From: Pseudoduganella buxea
GTDB taxonomy: Bacteria > Pseudomonadota > Gammaproteobacteria > Burkholderiales > Burkholderiaceae_D
NCBI RefSeq assembly: GCF_009720835.1
Contig: NZ_WNKZ01000013.1
Coordinates: forward strand, 1-64,000
DNA length: 64,000 nt
Reading direction: 5' to 3'
The notes beneath the pieces are model-generated. The model saw nothing but the letters and a program-made list of their open reading frames with translations. It ran no database searches and had not been told where the DNA came from. Every line of letters starts with the position of its first letter. The first letter of the stretch is position 1. Shown here in pieces: positions 27,559 through 36,328 of the stretch. The position numbers and the translations under genes are program-made.

Positions 27559-29453
27559 CCGAACCGACGCAAGACTCCGTACCGCAAGCCGCACCGGTGC
27601 CGCCCGTGGTGAACAAGCCCACGCGCGAAGAGGTGCTGGCCACCGTGGCCAAGCTGCCGAACCTGCCGGGCGTGTACCGCTATTTCGACGCCGACGACAA
27701 GGTGCTGTATGTCGGCAAGGCGCGCGACCTGAAGAAGCGCGTATCGAGCTACTTCCAGAAGAACCATTCGAGCCCGCGCATCGCCATGATGGTCGAACGC
27801 ATCGCCCGGCTGGAGACGACGGTCACGCACAGCGAGGCCGAGGCGCTGATCCTTGAAAACAACCTGATCAAGTCGCTGCAGCCCCGCTTCAATATCCTGT
27901 TCCGCGACGATAAATCGTATCCCTACCTGAAGCTGACGGGCGAGGACGTGCCGCGCATGGCCTACTACCGGGGCGCGGTCGACAAGAAGAACCAGTACTT
28001 CGGGCCGTTCCCGTCGGCGTGGGCCGTGAAGGAATCGATGCAGATCCTGCAGCGCGTGTTCATGCTGCGCACCTGCGAGGACAGCGTCTACCAGAACCGC
28101 ACGCGCCCGTGCCTGTTGCACCAGATCGGCCGCTGCAGCGCGCCGTGCGTGGGCGCGATCCAGCCCGAGGAATACCGCACGGACGTCAACAACGCCGCGC
28201 GCTTCCTGCGCGGCCGCACCAGCGAAGTGATGGAGGAGCTGGAGAAGAAGATGCACGGCTTCGCTTCCGACCTGAAGTTCGAGCAGGCCGCCGGCGTGCG
28301 CAACCAGATCCAGGCCCTGTCGAAGGTGCTGCACCAGCAAAGCATGGAAACCACGGGCGACGCCGACGTCGACATCATCGCCGTGGTGGTGCAGGGCGGA
28401 CGCGCCTGCGTCAACCTGGCCATGGTGCGGGGCGGGCGCCACCTGGGCGACCGCGCCTACTTCCCCACCCACGTGATGGATGCCGAGGCCGTGGCCGAGC
28501 AGTCGATCGACGTCGAGGTGCTGGCCGCCTTCCTGGTCCAGCACTACACGGAAAAGTACATCCCCGGGGTGCTGATCCTGAACATCGAGTTCGACCAGCC
28601 GGAATTGATGATCGCCCTGCAGCAGCAGTGCGGCCACCGCATCAACCTGTTGTTCCAGCCGCAGGGCCAGCGCCGCCAGTGGCTGGAGCTGGCGCAGAAG
28701 GGCGCCGAGATCTCGCTGGCGCGGCTGCTGTCGGAACAGGGCTCGCAGCAGCTGCGCACGCGCGCGCTGGTCGATGCACTGGGCATCGAGACGGACGATA
28801 TCGAAACCTTGCGCGTCGAGTGCTTCGACATCAGCCACACGCAGGGCGAGGCCACGCAGGCTTCCTGCGTCGTGTTCCATCACCACCAGATGCAGAACGG
28901 CGAATACCGCCGCTACAACATCAACGACATCACGCCGGGCGACGATTACGCCGCCATGCGCCAGGTGCTGACGCGCCGTTACGAGAAGGTGGCCAATGGC
29001 GACGGCGTCATGCCCGACATCGTGCTGATCGACGGCGGCAAGGGCCAGGTCGAGATGGCGCGCCAGGTCTTCGTCGAACTGGGGCTGGACATCGGCCTGA
29101 TCGTCGGCGTGGCGAAAGGGGAGGGCCGGCGCGTGGGCCTGGAGACGCTGGTCTTCGTCGACGGCCGCGCACCGCAGGAACTGGGCAAGGAATCGGCGGC
29201 CCTGATGCTGGTGGCGATGATCCGCGATGAAGCCCACCGCTTCGCCATCACGGGCATGCGCGCCAAGCGCGCCAAGACGCGCCAGACGTCGAGCCTGGAA
29301 GAGATCGAAGGCATCGGCGCCAAGCGCCGCCAGCGTCTGCTGGCCCGTTTCGGCGGCCTGCGCGGCGTCGTCAATGCCAGCGTGGAGGACCTGATGTCGG
29401 TGGAGGGCATATCCGGCAAGCTGGCCGAAGAGATCTACCGTCGTCTCCATTGA
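27555..29453 (+). CDS. uvrC: Excinuclease ABC subunit C
   Basis: 632 residues. UvrC makes both incisions in nucleotide-excision repair. It has an N-terminal GIY-YIG nuclease domain ([23 protein letters not shown]), a cysteine-rich [13 protein letters not shown] segment, a UVR motif region (about 220-250), an RNase H-like endonuclease domain ([19 protein letters not shown]) and C-terminal helix-hairpin-helix motifs ([31 protein letters not shown]). It is a complete enzyme of normal length. Confidence 0.98.
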   Translation: MTEPTQDSVPQAAPVPPVVNKPTREEVLATVAKLPNLPGVYRYFDADDKVLYVGKARDLKKRVSSYFQKNHSSPRIAMMVERIARLETTVTHSEAEALILENNLIKSLQPRFNILFRDDKSYPYLKLTGEDVPRMAYYRGAVDKKNQYFGPFPSAWAVKESMQILQRVFMLRTCEDSVYQNRTRPCLLHQIGRCSAPCVGAIQPEEYRTDVNNAARFLRGRTSEVMEELEKKMHGFASDLKFEQAAGVRNQIQALSKVLHQQSMETTGDADVDIIAVVVQGGRACVNLAMVRGGRHLGDRAYFPTHVMDAEAVAEQSIDVEVLAAFLVQHYTEKYIPGVLILNIEFDQPELMIALQQQCGHRINLLFQPQGQRRQWLELAQKGAEISLARLLSEQGSQQLRTRALVDALGIETDDIETLRVECFDISHTQGEATQASCVVFHHHQMQNGEYRRYNINDITPGDDYAAMRQVLTRRYEKVANGDGVMPDIVLIDGGKGQVEMARQVFVELGLDIGLIVGVAKGEGRRVGLETLVFVDGRAPQELGKESAALMLVAMIRDEAHRFAITGMRAKRAKTRQTSSLEEIEGIGAKRRQRLLARFGGLRGVVNASVEDLMSVEGISGKLAEEIYRRLH

Positions 29454-29612
29454 AACGCGCATGGCGTTGTTGCGACGCCTTGCCGTACCAAAGGTGCTGT
29501 CCGCGGCCCCGGCACTTAAATTCCCCCTAACGAATCGTGCTTGCTGGCATTAGGCCCTGCGGCAGGGTAGACTAGCGGCGCGTTATAACAATTCCTACAC
29601 TCCGCCGTCTCT

Positions 29613-30197
29613 ATGCCCTTTAACATTCCGATTCTCCTGACCTGGCTGCGCGTTGCGCTGATTCCCCTGGTCGTGGGCGTGTTCTACCTTCCCGCCGCCT
29701 GGCTGCCGCTGGAAGACCGCAACCTGGCTGCCACCCTCGTCTTCATCGTTGCCGCCGTCACCGACTGGTTCGACGGCTTCCTGGCGCGCCGCTGGAACCA
29801 GACGTCGGCCTTCGGCGCCTTCCTCGACCCCGTCGCTGACAAGCTGATGGTGGCCGGCGCCTTGCTCGTGCTCGTGCAGCTCGACCGCTGCAACGCCATT
29901 CTCGCCTTCATCATCATCGGCCGCGAAATCACCATCTCGGCGCTGCGCGAATGGATGGCGCAACTGGGCGCGTCGAAATCCGTGGCGGTGAACTCCATCG
30001 GCAAGATCAAGACGGCGGCGCAGATGACGGCCATTCCTGCGCTGCTGTACTACGACGTCGTGCTGGGCGCGCTGGACACACGCTACTGGGGCGAGAAACT
30101 GCTGTGGCTGGCGAGCGTGCTGACGGTGTGGTCCATGCTGTATTACCTGCGCAAGGCCTGGCCATTGATCAAGGAAAAAGCCGGTACCTTGGATTAA
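29613..30197 (+). CDS. pgsA: CDP-diacylglycerol-glycerol-3-phosphate 3-phosphatidyltransferase
   Basis: A 194-residue inner-membrane enzyme that makes phosphatidylglycerophosphate, the first step towards phosphatidylglycerol and cardiolipin. The CDP-alcohol phosphotransferase motif D-G-x2-A-R-x8-G-x3-D-x3-D is complete in FDGFLARRWNQTSAFGAFLD plus the following PVADK. Several membrane helices are evident. It precedes the tRNA array, as in many betaproteobacteria. Confidence 0.96.
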   Translation: MPFNIPILLTWLRVALIPLVVGVFYLPAAWLPLEDRNLAATLVFIVAAVTDWFDGFLARRWNQTSAFGAFLDPVADKLMVAGALLVLVQLDRCNAILAFIIIGREITISALREWMAQLGASKSVAVNSIGKIKTAAQMTAIPALLYYDVVLGALDTRYWGEKLLWLASVLTVWSMLYYLRKAWPLIKEKAGTLD

Positions 30198-30211
30198 CAA
30201 TAGTGTTGCAC

Positions 30212-30239
30212 TTGACAGCCCAGCTGTATGGTCTATAAT
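30212..30239 (+). promoter_or_regulatory. Near-consensus sigma-70 promoter of the tRNA array
   Basis: A perfect TTGACA (30212-30217), a 16-bp spacer and a perfect TATAAT (30234-30239), about 50 bp before the first tRNA. Such strength is expected for stable RNA. Confidence 0.88.
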
Positions 30240-30290
30240 GCTGGCCTGTTGTTGATGACGACGCAGCAAAGAAACAGTAGTTGCAGCGAA

Positions 30291-30366
30291 GCGGGAGTAG
30301 CTCAGTTGGTAGAGCGCAACCTTGCCAAGGTTGAGGTCGAGAGTTCGAGACTCTTCTCCCGCTCCA
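30291..30366 (+). tRNA. tRNA-Gly (GCC), copy 1
   Basis: A 76-nt cloverleaf with encoded CCA. The acceptor stem GCGGGAG/CTCCCGC, D arm GCTC/GAGC, anticodon loop TTGCCAA (GCC) and T loop TTCGAGA are all present. Confidence 0.97.
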
Positions 30367-30429
30367 AAAAGTTGTCAAACATTCGCTGGGCATTGTGAGA
30401 TGTTTCTGCGATAATGCGGTTCCTGAAAT

Positions 30430-30505
30430 GCGGGAGTAGCTCAGTTGGTAGAGCGCAACCTTGCCAAGGTTGAGGTCGAGAGTTCGAGACTCTTCTCCCG
30501 CTCCA
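30430..30505 (+). tRNA. tRNA-Gly (GCC), copy 2
   Basis: Identical in sequence to the copy at 30291-30366, with anticodon GCC and encoded CCA. Confidence 0.97.
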
Positions 30506-30552
30506 GTCGACAGGCTGGCAGCGTAATAAAAGCAGTAAAAGAAAGCTCCGAT

Positions 30553-30628
30553 GCGGGAGTAGCTCAGTTGGTAGAGCGCAACCTTGCCAAGGTTGAGGTC
30601 GAGAGTTCGAGACTCTTCTCCCGCTCCA
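30553..30628 (+). tRNA. tRNA-Gly (GCC), copy 3
   Basis: Identical in sequence to the other tRNA-Gly copies of this array, with encoded CCA. Confidence 0.97.
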
Positions 30629-30686
30629 AGAATTCAAGGACGCCAGCGGTTAACCGCGCTGGCCTCTGGTAGTAACAGTTTCCTCT

Positions 30687-30760
30687 GGCGAGGTAGCAAA
30701 GCGGTTATGCAGCGGCCTGCAAAGCCGTCTAGGTCGGTTCGACTCCGATCCTCGCCTCCA
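30687..30760 (+). tRNA. tRNA-Cys (GCA)
   Basis: A 74-nt cloverleaf. Acceptor stem GGCGAGG/CCTCGCC, anticodon loop CTGCAAA (GCA), T arm GTCGG-TTCGACT-CCGAT, discriminator T and encoded CCA. It sits between Gly copies 3 and 4. Confidence 0.96.
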
Positions 30761-30787
30761 GGTTTTTTGGTGTAGTCGATACTCCAC

Positions 30788-30863
30788 GCGGGAGTAGCTC
30801 AGTTGGTAGAGCGCAACCTTGCCAAGGTTGAGGTCGAGAGTTCGAGACTCTTCTCCCGCTCCA
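30788..30863 (+). tRNA. tRNA-Gly (GCC), copy 4
   Basis: Identical to the other Gly copies and the last tRNA of the array; an intrinsic terminator begins 9 bp later. Confidence 0.97.
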
Positions 30864-30871
30864 ATATAAAG

Positions 30872-30899
30872 AAGGGCAGCCGATGTGGCTGCCCTTTTT
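30872..30899 (+). terminator. Rho-independent terminator of the tRNA array
   Basis: A 10-bp perfect stem AAGGGCAGCC/GGCTGCCCTT (30872-30881 and 30887-30896) with a 5-base loop is followed by a T run. Confidence 0.9.
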
Positions 30900-30930
30900 G
30901 CATTCCACCCCACTTGTCGGGAACGCTCGC

Positions 30931-31815
30931 GTGAACCTTTCCTCCGCTCCCGTCCTTACTGCCAGCCCGCGCCAGCTGGTCGCGCCGGCAGCGTTGGCGC
31001 GGCAGGGGTGGGACGCCGGCAGCCTGCTGCTCGAAGTGGGCTGCAACGGCCACGCGCAGTTCTGCGCCGCCCATATTCCCGGTGCCGCCTATCTCGACAC
31101 GAATACGCTGGAAACGCCGCCCCTGTTCAACAAGGTGCCGGATGCGGCGCTGCTGGCCGTGCTGCTGGCGCACGGCATCCGCCACGACACGAGCGTCATC
31201 CTGTATGGCCGCAATCCGCTGGCGGCGGCGCGCGCAGCCCACCTGATGCTGTATGCGGGCGTGCGCGACGTGCGCCTGCTGGACGGTGGCCATGCCGCCT
31301 GGTGCGCCGAAGGCCATCCGCTCGCCGCCGGGCCGGGCCGCCAGCCCGAGGGTATCGACGATTTCGGTGTGCCGTTCCCGGGCCGCCCGGACTTCCTGAT
31401 CGGTACCGCGCAGGCGAAAGCGCTGCTGGCGCGGCCCGATGGCGTGCTGGCCAGCATCCGCACGTGGAGCGAATACAGCGGCGCCACCTCCGGCTACAGC
31501 TACATCAGCGCGCGGGGCGACATCGCCGACGCGCGCTGGGGCAGGGCTGGCCGGGAAGGGGACGTCAACAGCATGAGCGCCTACCAGGGGCCGGACGGGC
31601 GCATGCTGCCCGGCGCGGCGATCGAGGCCATGTGGCGCGAGGCCGGCATCCATGCGGGCCTGGAGACGGCCTTCTATTGCGGCACGGGCTGGCGCGCCTC
31701 GCTGGCCTTCTACCACGCCTGGCTCCTGGGCTGGCCCCGCATCGCCGTGTACGACGGCGGCTGGTACGAGTGGAGCAGCGACCCGGCCAACCCGGTGCGG
31801 CGCGGCCCGCCTTAG
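30931..31815 (+). CDS. Two-domain rhodanese-like sulfurtransferase
   Basis: 294 residues from the GTG at 30931. An earlier in-frame ATG (30883) lies inside the tRNA terminator and is rejected. The two rhodanese domains carry IPGAAYLDTN and VRLLDGGHAAW in the first, and a C-terminal catalytic loop YCGTGWRAS in the second, with the active-site Cys. Such enzymes move sulfane sulfur from thiosulfate or mercaptopyruvate to thiol acceptors. The first domain has YGRNPLAAARA in place of a Cys loop, so it is inactive, as is usual in tandem rhodaneses. No operon partner is evident. Confidence 0.82.
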   Translation: MNLSSAPVLTASPRQLVAPAALARQGWDAGSLLLEVGCNGHAQFCAAHIPGAAYLDTNTLETPPLFNKVPDAALLAVLLAHGIRHDTSVILYGRNPLAAARAAHLMLYAGVRDVRLLDGGHAAWCAEGHPLAAGPGRQPEGIDDFGVPFPGRPDFLIGTAQAKALLARPDGVLASIRTWSEYSGATSGYSYISARGDIADARWGRAGREGDVNSMSAYQGPDGRMLPGAAIEAMWREAGIHAGLETAFYCGTGWRASLAFYHAWLLGWPRIAVYDGGWYEWSSDPANPVRRGPP

Positions 31816-31882
31816 CTTCTTGTCATGACCGCGTCATGCGGCCGTCCTAGACTGCAGGGCCCTTGAATTCCCGTTAACGCCC

Positions 31883-33322
31883 ATGCATCCATTTTCCCGT
31901 TCGTCCCTGACCACCCTGGCCGGTGCCGCCTTGCTGGCCCTGAACCTGACCGCCTGCGGCGGCGATGGTCCCGTCGGTTCCGAGGCCGTTTCCGTCCCCA
32001 CCCTGATTGGCTTCGCCAGCCTGCCGGCCGACTCGTACGTGGAAGGGCCGTCCTCCGGCCAGTACATCAGCGGCGCCGACTACGCCAGCGCCACCGGCAC
32101 CCATGGCTACACGCTGCCCTTCGTGAACAAGCAGCCCATGCAGGGCTTCTCGGCGCTGGCCCAGGGCCCCGTGCCCGGCTGCTTCTACCTGATGCAGGAC
32201 AATGGTTTCGGCAGCAAGCCGGCCTCGCCGAACGCGCTGCTGCACGTGTATGCCGTCAAGCCTGACTGGGTCACGGGCAAGGTGGCGCCCGCGCAGTTCA
32301 CCACCTGCGACAATGCCGCCGCCTTCGACACGACCGCCTTCATGCGCCTGCGCGACCCGGACCGCAAGCTGGGCTTCGCCATCGTTGCCGACGGCGCCAA
32401 CTACCCGGGCATCACCAACGGCGGTGCCACCTTGCCGGTCGACCCGTCGATCAAGTCCGGCCGCCTGCTGACGGGCGGTGACCTCGACCTGGAATCGATG
32501 GTCGTCGACGCCGACGGCAATTTCTGGTTCGGTGACGAATTCGGCCCCTACCTCGTCAAGACGGACCGCAGCGGCAAGGTGCTGGCCAGGGCCGTGCCGC
32601 TGCCCAATACGCTCAAGCTGGGCGGCAACCCGCTGGTGCAGTCGCCCAGCAATCCCGAGCTGGGCACGGCCACCCCCAACCTGCCCAACTCCGGCGGCTT
32701 CGAGAGCATGACGATCGACCCGGCCCGCAAGCGCATCTACACCTTGCTGGAAAAGGACCTCGTCACCGACACCGACCCGCAGCGCCGCATCCTGAACGTG
32801 TTCGACATCGCCGCCAACGCCTACCTGCCGGTGGCCTATTCCTACCGTGTCGGCAGCGGCAGCTACGTCAACGCGGCCGGCGCGACGGTCAGGGAAATCT
32901 TCTCCGTCAACGACATCACGGCGATCAACGACCATGAATTCCTCGTGGTGGAAAAAGACCGGGGTGCGGGCGATGCGCGGGCCGGCTTCCCTGCCAGCGG
33001 CGCGGACCGGGTGGCGGCACGGGTCAAGAAGGTCTACAGGATCGACTTGAACAAGGTCGGCGCCGACGGCTACCTGGTCAAGGAAGAAGTGGTAGACCTG
33101 ATGAAGATCGCCGACCCGCGCAAACTCGCCGGCAGCGCCACCATCGACGGCATCTTTACCTTCCCGATGGAGTGCGTGGAGGCGGTGCGCATCGTCGACC
33201 GCTTCACCCTGATGCTGGTGAACGACAACAACTATCCGGGCGGCAGCGGCTCGCGCAAGCGCAACCGCCCGGACGACAATGAGTTCATCCTCGTGCGCCT
33301 GCCGGTGCCGCTGAACCTGTAG
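31883..33322 (+). CDS. Phytase-like esterase family lipoprotein
   Basis: 479 residues: a lipoprotein signal peptide with lipobox LTAC (Cys25), then a beta-propeller-like domain of the 'esterase-like activity of phytase' family. Blocks: DLDLESMVVDADGNFWFGDE, GFESMTIDPARKRIYTLLEKD and FSVNDITAINDHEFLVVEKD. Secreted or membrane-anchored members are often induced by phosphate limitation, and the substrate is generally unknown. No Pho box was recognised upstream. It is a single gene, with the carboxylesterase 85 bp downstream behind its own predicted promoter. Confidence 0.82.
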   Translation: MHPFSRSSLTTLAGAALLALNLTACGGDGPVGSEAVSVPTLIGFASLPADSYVEGPSSGQYISGADYASATGTHGYTLPFVNKQPMQGFSALAQGPVPGCFYLMQDNGFGSKPASPNALLHVYAVKPDWVTGKVAPAQFTTCDNAAAFDTTAFMRLRDPDRKLGFAIVADGANYPGITNGGATLPVDPSIKSGRLLTGGDLDLESMVVDADGNFWFGDEFGPYLVKTDRSGKVLARAVPLPNTLKLGGNPLVQSPSNPELGTATPNLPNSGGFESMTIDPARKRIYTLLEKDLVTDTDPQRRILNVFDIAANAYLPVAYSYRVGSGSYVNAAGATVREIFSVNDITAINDHEFLVVEKDRGAGDARAGFPASGADRVAARVKKVYRIDLNKVGADGYLVKEEVVDLMKIADPRKLAGSATIDGIFTFPMECVEAVRIVDRFTLMLVNDNNYPGGSGSRKRNRPDDNEFILVRLPVPLNL

Positions 33323-33343
33323 CCGGCGGATTTCACCGGCGCC

Positions 33344-33390
33344 TTTGGTGAGTTTCGCAATTGCCGGAAGCCCGCGCCGCCCGCCACAAT
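33344..33390 (+). promoter_or_regulatory. Candidate XylR operator and promoter of the carboxylesterase gene
   Basis: The 23-mer at 33344-33366, with core TTTCGCAATTGCCG, is identical in 22 of 23 positions to 48872-48894 upstream of the TonB receptor. Its last six bases, TTGCCG, lie 18 bp before a -10-like CACAAT (33385-33390), 18 bp ahead of the ATG. An activator bound here would overlap -35. That the factor is XylR is inferred. Confidence 0.55.
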
Positions 33391-33407
33391 GGGCGGGGAG
33401 GTAGCGC

Positions 33408-34961
33408 ATGAAGAAAGTTTTCGTATCAATCGCCGCGGCAAGCCTCGCGCTGGCCTGCACGGCGGTAGCGGCACCCACGGTAGCGACCACCGGCGGCACC
33501 GTTGCCAGCCTGGCGATGGCCGACGGCAGCACGATCTATTACGGCATCCCGTATGCCGCCGCGCCGACCGGCCCGCTGCGGTGGAAGCCGCCCGCGCCAA
33601 GGCCCGCCTGGCAGGGCGTGCTCGACGCCAGCGCCATGGCGCCGGCCTGCGTGCAGGCCGATATCGGCTGGAACAAGGATTTCGTCGCCAATGCGCGCGA
33701 GGACTGCCTGACCGTGTCGCTGCGCGCGCCCGCTCCCACACCGGGGCGAGCCTTGCCGGTGCTGGTCTACTTCCATGGCGGCTCGAATGCGGCGGCCGGC
33801 GCCGGCAGCCTGGCTGACGATGCACTGCACCGCGAGGGCATCGTCGTCGTCAAGCCCCAGTACCGCCTGGGCGCCTTCGGGTTCCTGGGGCTCGATGCCT
33901 TGCGCGCCGAGGACCCGCACGGGTCCGCCGGCAACTACGGGCTGCTGGACCAGATCGCCGCGCTGCGCTGGGTGCGCGCCAATATCGCCGCCTTCGGGGG
34001 CGACCCCGGCAACGTGACGATCTCCGGCAATTCGGCCGGCGCCACGGACGCCCTGTTCCTGACCCTGTCGCCGCTGGCGCGGGGGCTGTTCCAGCGCGCC
34101 ATCCTGCAGGCACCGGCACCGGGCGCGCCCCGCACGCCCGCCCAGGTTGACGCCATCGGCAATGCGCTGCTGGAGCGCCTGAAGCTGCCGCGCGGCGCGG
34201 CCGGCCTGGCGCGGCTGCGCGCGCTGCCTTTTGACGCCATCAACGGGGCGGCCCAGAACCTGCCAACGCCCGCCGGCGTCGACCCCAGCTTCCTGTGGGA
34301 GCAGCAGGACGTCGACGGCCACGTGCTGCCGCTGCCGTATGCCCAGGCCTACCAGGCCGGGGCAGGGCGGGATATCGCCATCCTCATCGGCAGCAACACG
34401 CAGGAGCTGGGCGCCGAACGCCGGGCCGACACGGCACCGGCACTGGTCCGCGCCGCCTTCGGCCGCCACGCCGACGCGGCGCTTGCCTTGTATGGATACC
34501 GCGAGGGAACAGTACCCGCATCCGACCCGGTGCTGGGCAGCATGCCGACGCAGCTCGTCACGGACGCCTGGTTCCGCTGCCCCGCGCACTGGCTGGCACG
34601 GCAGATGGGGCAGGCCACGCCCGCCGCATCGTCCATCTGGCGTTACCAGTTCGGCTTCGGCGCCCCCGGCACGGGCAAGCCGCCAGAGCACACGTCCGAG
34701 ATGGGCTACGTGTACCGCGCCGTGCCGGCCGACAGCCGGGCCGCCGAGTGGCCGCCTTTGCAGCGCTACTGGGCCAACTTCATCCGCACGGGCGACCCGA
34801 ACGGCCCCGGCCTGTCGCACTGGCCCGCTACTGGCGTCAATGACATGCTGCTGTCGATCGAACCTTCCGGCATCGAAGCGGTGGCCGATCCGCGCGGCGC
34901 CCTGTGCGCCTTGCTGTACCGGGACCGTGATTACCCGGGTTCGCCGGCGCTGCCGGAATAG
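33408..34961 (+). CDS. Type-B carboxylesterase (alpha/beta hydrolase)
   Basis: 517 residues: signal peptide (about 1-22), then a carboxylesterase-lipase fold of the cholinesterase type. The nucleophile Ser209 is in NVTISGNSAGA (GxSxG with Asn instead of the common Glu), the oxyanion-hole GG is in VYFHGGSN, and a His is in PPEHTSEMG. The secreted enzyme would cleave ester bonds; candidate natural substrates include acetyl or feruloyl groups on plant polysaccharide. The link to the xyloglucan locus rests on the shared operator-like sequence upstream, not on adjacency. Confidence 0.85.
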   Translation: MKKVFVSIAAASLALACTAVAAPTVATTGGTVASLAMADGSTIYYGIPYAAAPTGPLRWKPPAPRPAWQGVLDASAMAPACVQADIGWNKDFVANAREDCLTVSLRAPAPTPGRALPVLVYFHGGSNAAAGAGSLADDALHREGIVVVKPQYRLGAFGFLGLDALRAEDPHGSAGNYGLLDQIAALRWVRANIAAFGGDPGNVTISGNSAGATDALFLTLSPLARGLFQRAILQAPAPGAPRTPAQVDAIGNALLERLKLPRGAAGLARLRALPFDAINGAAQNLPTPAGVDPSFLWEQQDVDGHVLPLPYAQAYQAGAGRDIAILIGSNTQELGAERRADTAPALVRAAFGRHADAALALYGYREGTVPASDPVLGSMPTQLVTDAWFRCPAHWLARQMGQATPAASSIWRYQFGFGAPGTGKPPEHTSEMGYVYRAVPADSRAAEWPPLQRYWANFIRTGDPNGPGLSHWPATGVNDMLLSIEPSGIEAVADPRGALCALLYRDRDYPGSPALPE

Positions 34962-35100
34962 CCCGGCCACAAAAAAACGCATTCACCGCGCATCGAACGT
35001 CTCCCATGACGAATGGCACATGCGCCGCCCTCCCGGGTTCCCTACACTAGCGCCGCGATGCCGCCGGATGGTCCGGCGGCACGCCTGTGAAAGGAACTCC

Positions 35101-35676
35101 ATGAAACGCTCCATTTCGTTTGCTTCGCTGCCGGCCCTGGCCCTGGTCCTGGGCATCACGTGCCACGCTTCGGCCGCGCTGGCGCAAGCCTACGGCGGCA
35201 TCGCCGTCGGCAACCAGGGCAAGCAGCGCTGGATCGAACCTTCCGGCGCGGTGCACAAGCCGAGCGAGCGGGAATTGCCCGTCCTGGCCTACGGCGGCTA
35301 CCGCTTCGACGAGGCCTGGGCACTGGAAGGGGGCTTCGGCCGCATGACGGACGCCGAATTCGCCACCTCCGGCGGGCGTGCGTCGGCCGATTCGAAACTG
35401 GCCTACATCGCCGTCAAGCGCAGCTTTGCCATCGGCGAGCGCCTGGGCTGGTACTTCAAGGGCGGCATCGCGAACAATACCCTGCGCATCGACGGTCCAG
35501 CGGGCCTGCATGAGAAGAACGACAGGACGCGCCTGATGGGCGCCGTCGGGTTGGACTACCGCATCACGCCGAACGTGGTGGCCGTGGCCGAGGTGGCGGC
35601 CTACGGCAGGGTGCGCACGCCGAAGGCCAGCATCGCGCACAACCTGCTGCAACTGGGCCTGCGCTTCGATTTCTGA
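35101..35676 (+). CDS. Outer-membrane beta-barrel protein (OmpA/OmpW-like small barrel)
   Basis: 191 residues: signal peptide (about 1-29, ending ASAALA), then alternating amphipathic strands (YGGIAVGNQG, LAYGGYRFDEAWALEGGFGRM, LAYIAVKRSFAI, GWYFKGGIANN, MGAVGLDYRI) and a C-terminal strand ending LLQLGLRFDF, with terminal Phe as expected for BAM-inserted barrels. That size is consistent with an eight-stranded porin-like or adhesion barrel. The function is unknown. It is a single gene with GGAACTCC before the ATG. Confidence 0.75.
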   Translation: MKRSISFASLPALALVLGITCHASAALAQAYGGIAVGNQGKQRWIEPSGAVHKPSERELPVLAYGGYRFDEAWALEGGFGRMTDAEFATSGGRASADSKLAYIAVKRSFAIGERLGWYFKGGIANNTLRIDGPAGLHEKNDRTRLMGAVGLDYRITPNVVAVAEVAAYGRVRTPKASIAHNLLQLGLRFDF

Positions 35677-35704
35677 GCGTGTCGCGGCGCTCTGCTGCCC
35701 GCCG

Positions 35705-36328
35705 TCAGATGCATTCCAGTTCGATCCCCCGCAGTACGGCGCGCACGCGGTCGCGCACGCCCAGTTTGGACAGGATGCTCGACACGTGGTTCTTCACCGT
35801 GCCTTCGCTGGAACCCAGGCTGGCCGCGATCTCGCCGTTCGACAGGCCCGCCGCCATCAGCGCCAGGATCTCCGTCTCGCGCGCCGTCAGTACCGCCGTC
35901 GGCTGATGCCGTCCCTCGCGTTCGAACGAGGCGCGCGTGCGCTCGGTCAGCGCCGGCCGGAACAGCGTGGCGCCGCCCGCCACGGCGCGAATGCCGTCGG
36001 CCAGGCGCTCCAGCGAGATATCTTTCAGCAGGAAGCCGCGCGCGCCCAGGCGCATCGCCTCGAACAGCGCGTCGTCGTCGTCGAAGGTGGTCAGCATGAT
36101 CGTCGGCGGCAGGGCCAGCGCGGGGTTGCGCAGCAGGTCGATGCCGCCGCAGCCGGGCATGCGCACGTCGAGCAGCAACAGGTCGACAGGGGTATCGGCC
36201 AGCTTGCGCGCTGCATCGATGCCGTCCGCCGCTTCCCAAGCGACGCGGATATCGTCCGTCAAGTCGAGCAGGCCCCTGATGCCGCTGCGTACCAGCATCT
36301 GGTCGTCCACCAGCGCCACGCGAATCAT
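35705..36328 (-). CDS. NarL/FixJ-family response regulator
   Basis: 207 residues: a receiver domain with acidic pocket VDDQ and phosphoacceptor Asp54 in LLLDVRMPG, the conserved T/K switch residues (MLTTFDDD, LLKDIS), and a C-terminal LuxR-type helix-turn-helix (LTARETEILALMAAGLSNGEI, EGTVKNHVSSILSKL). The start overlaps the upstream kinase stop by 4 bp, which makes the two genes a cognate pair. Confidence 0.94.
   Translation of the reverse strand: MIRVALVDDQMLVRSGIRGLLDLTDDIRVAWEAADGIDAARKLADTPVDLLLLDVRMPGCGGIDLLRNPALALPPTIMLTTFDDDDALFEAMRLGARGFLLKDISLERLADGIRAVAGGATLFRPALTERTRASFEREGRHQPTAVLTARETEILALMAAGLSNGEIAASLGSSEGTVKNHVSSILSKLGVRDRVRAVLRGIELECI

Noticed and set aside
30302-30637. Open frames within the tRNA repeats
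   Set aside because: They arise from translating repeated tRNA genes.
30883-30930. Earlier ATG for the rhodanese gene
   Set aside because: It lies within the tRNA terminator hairpin.
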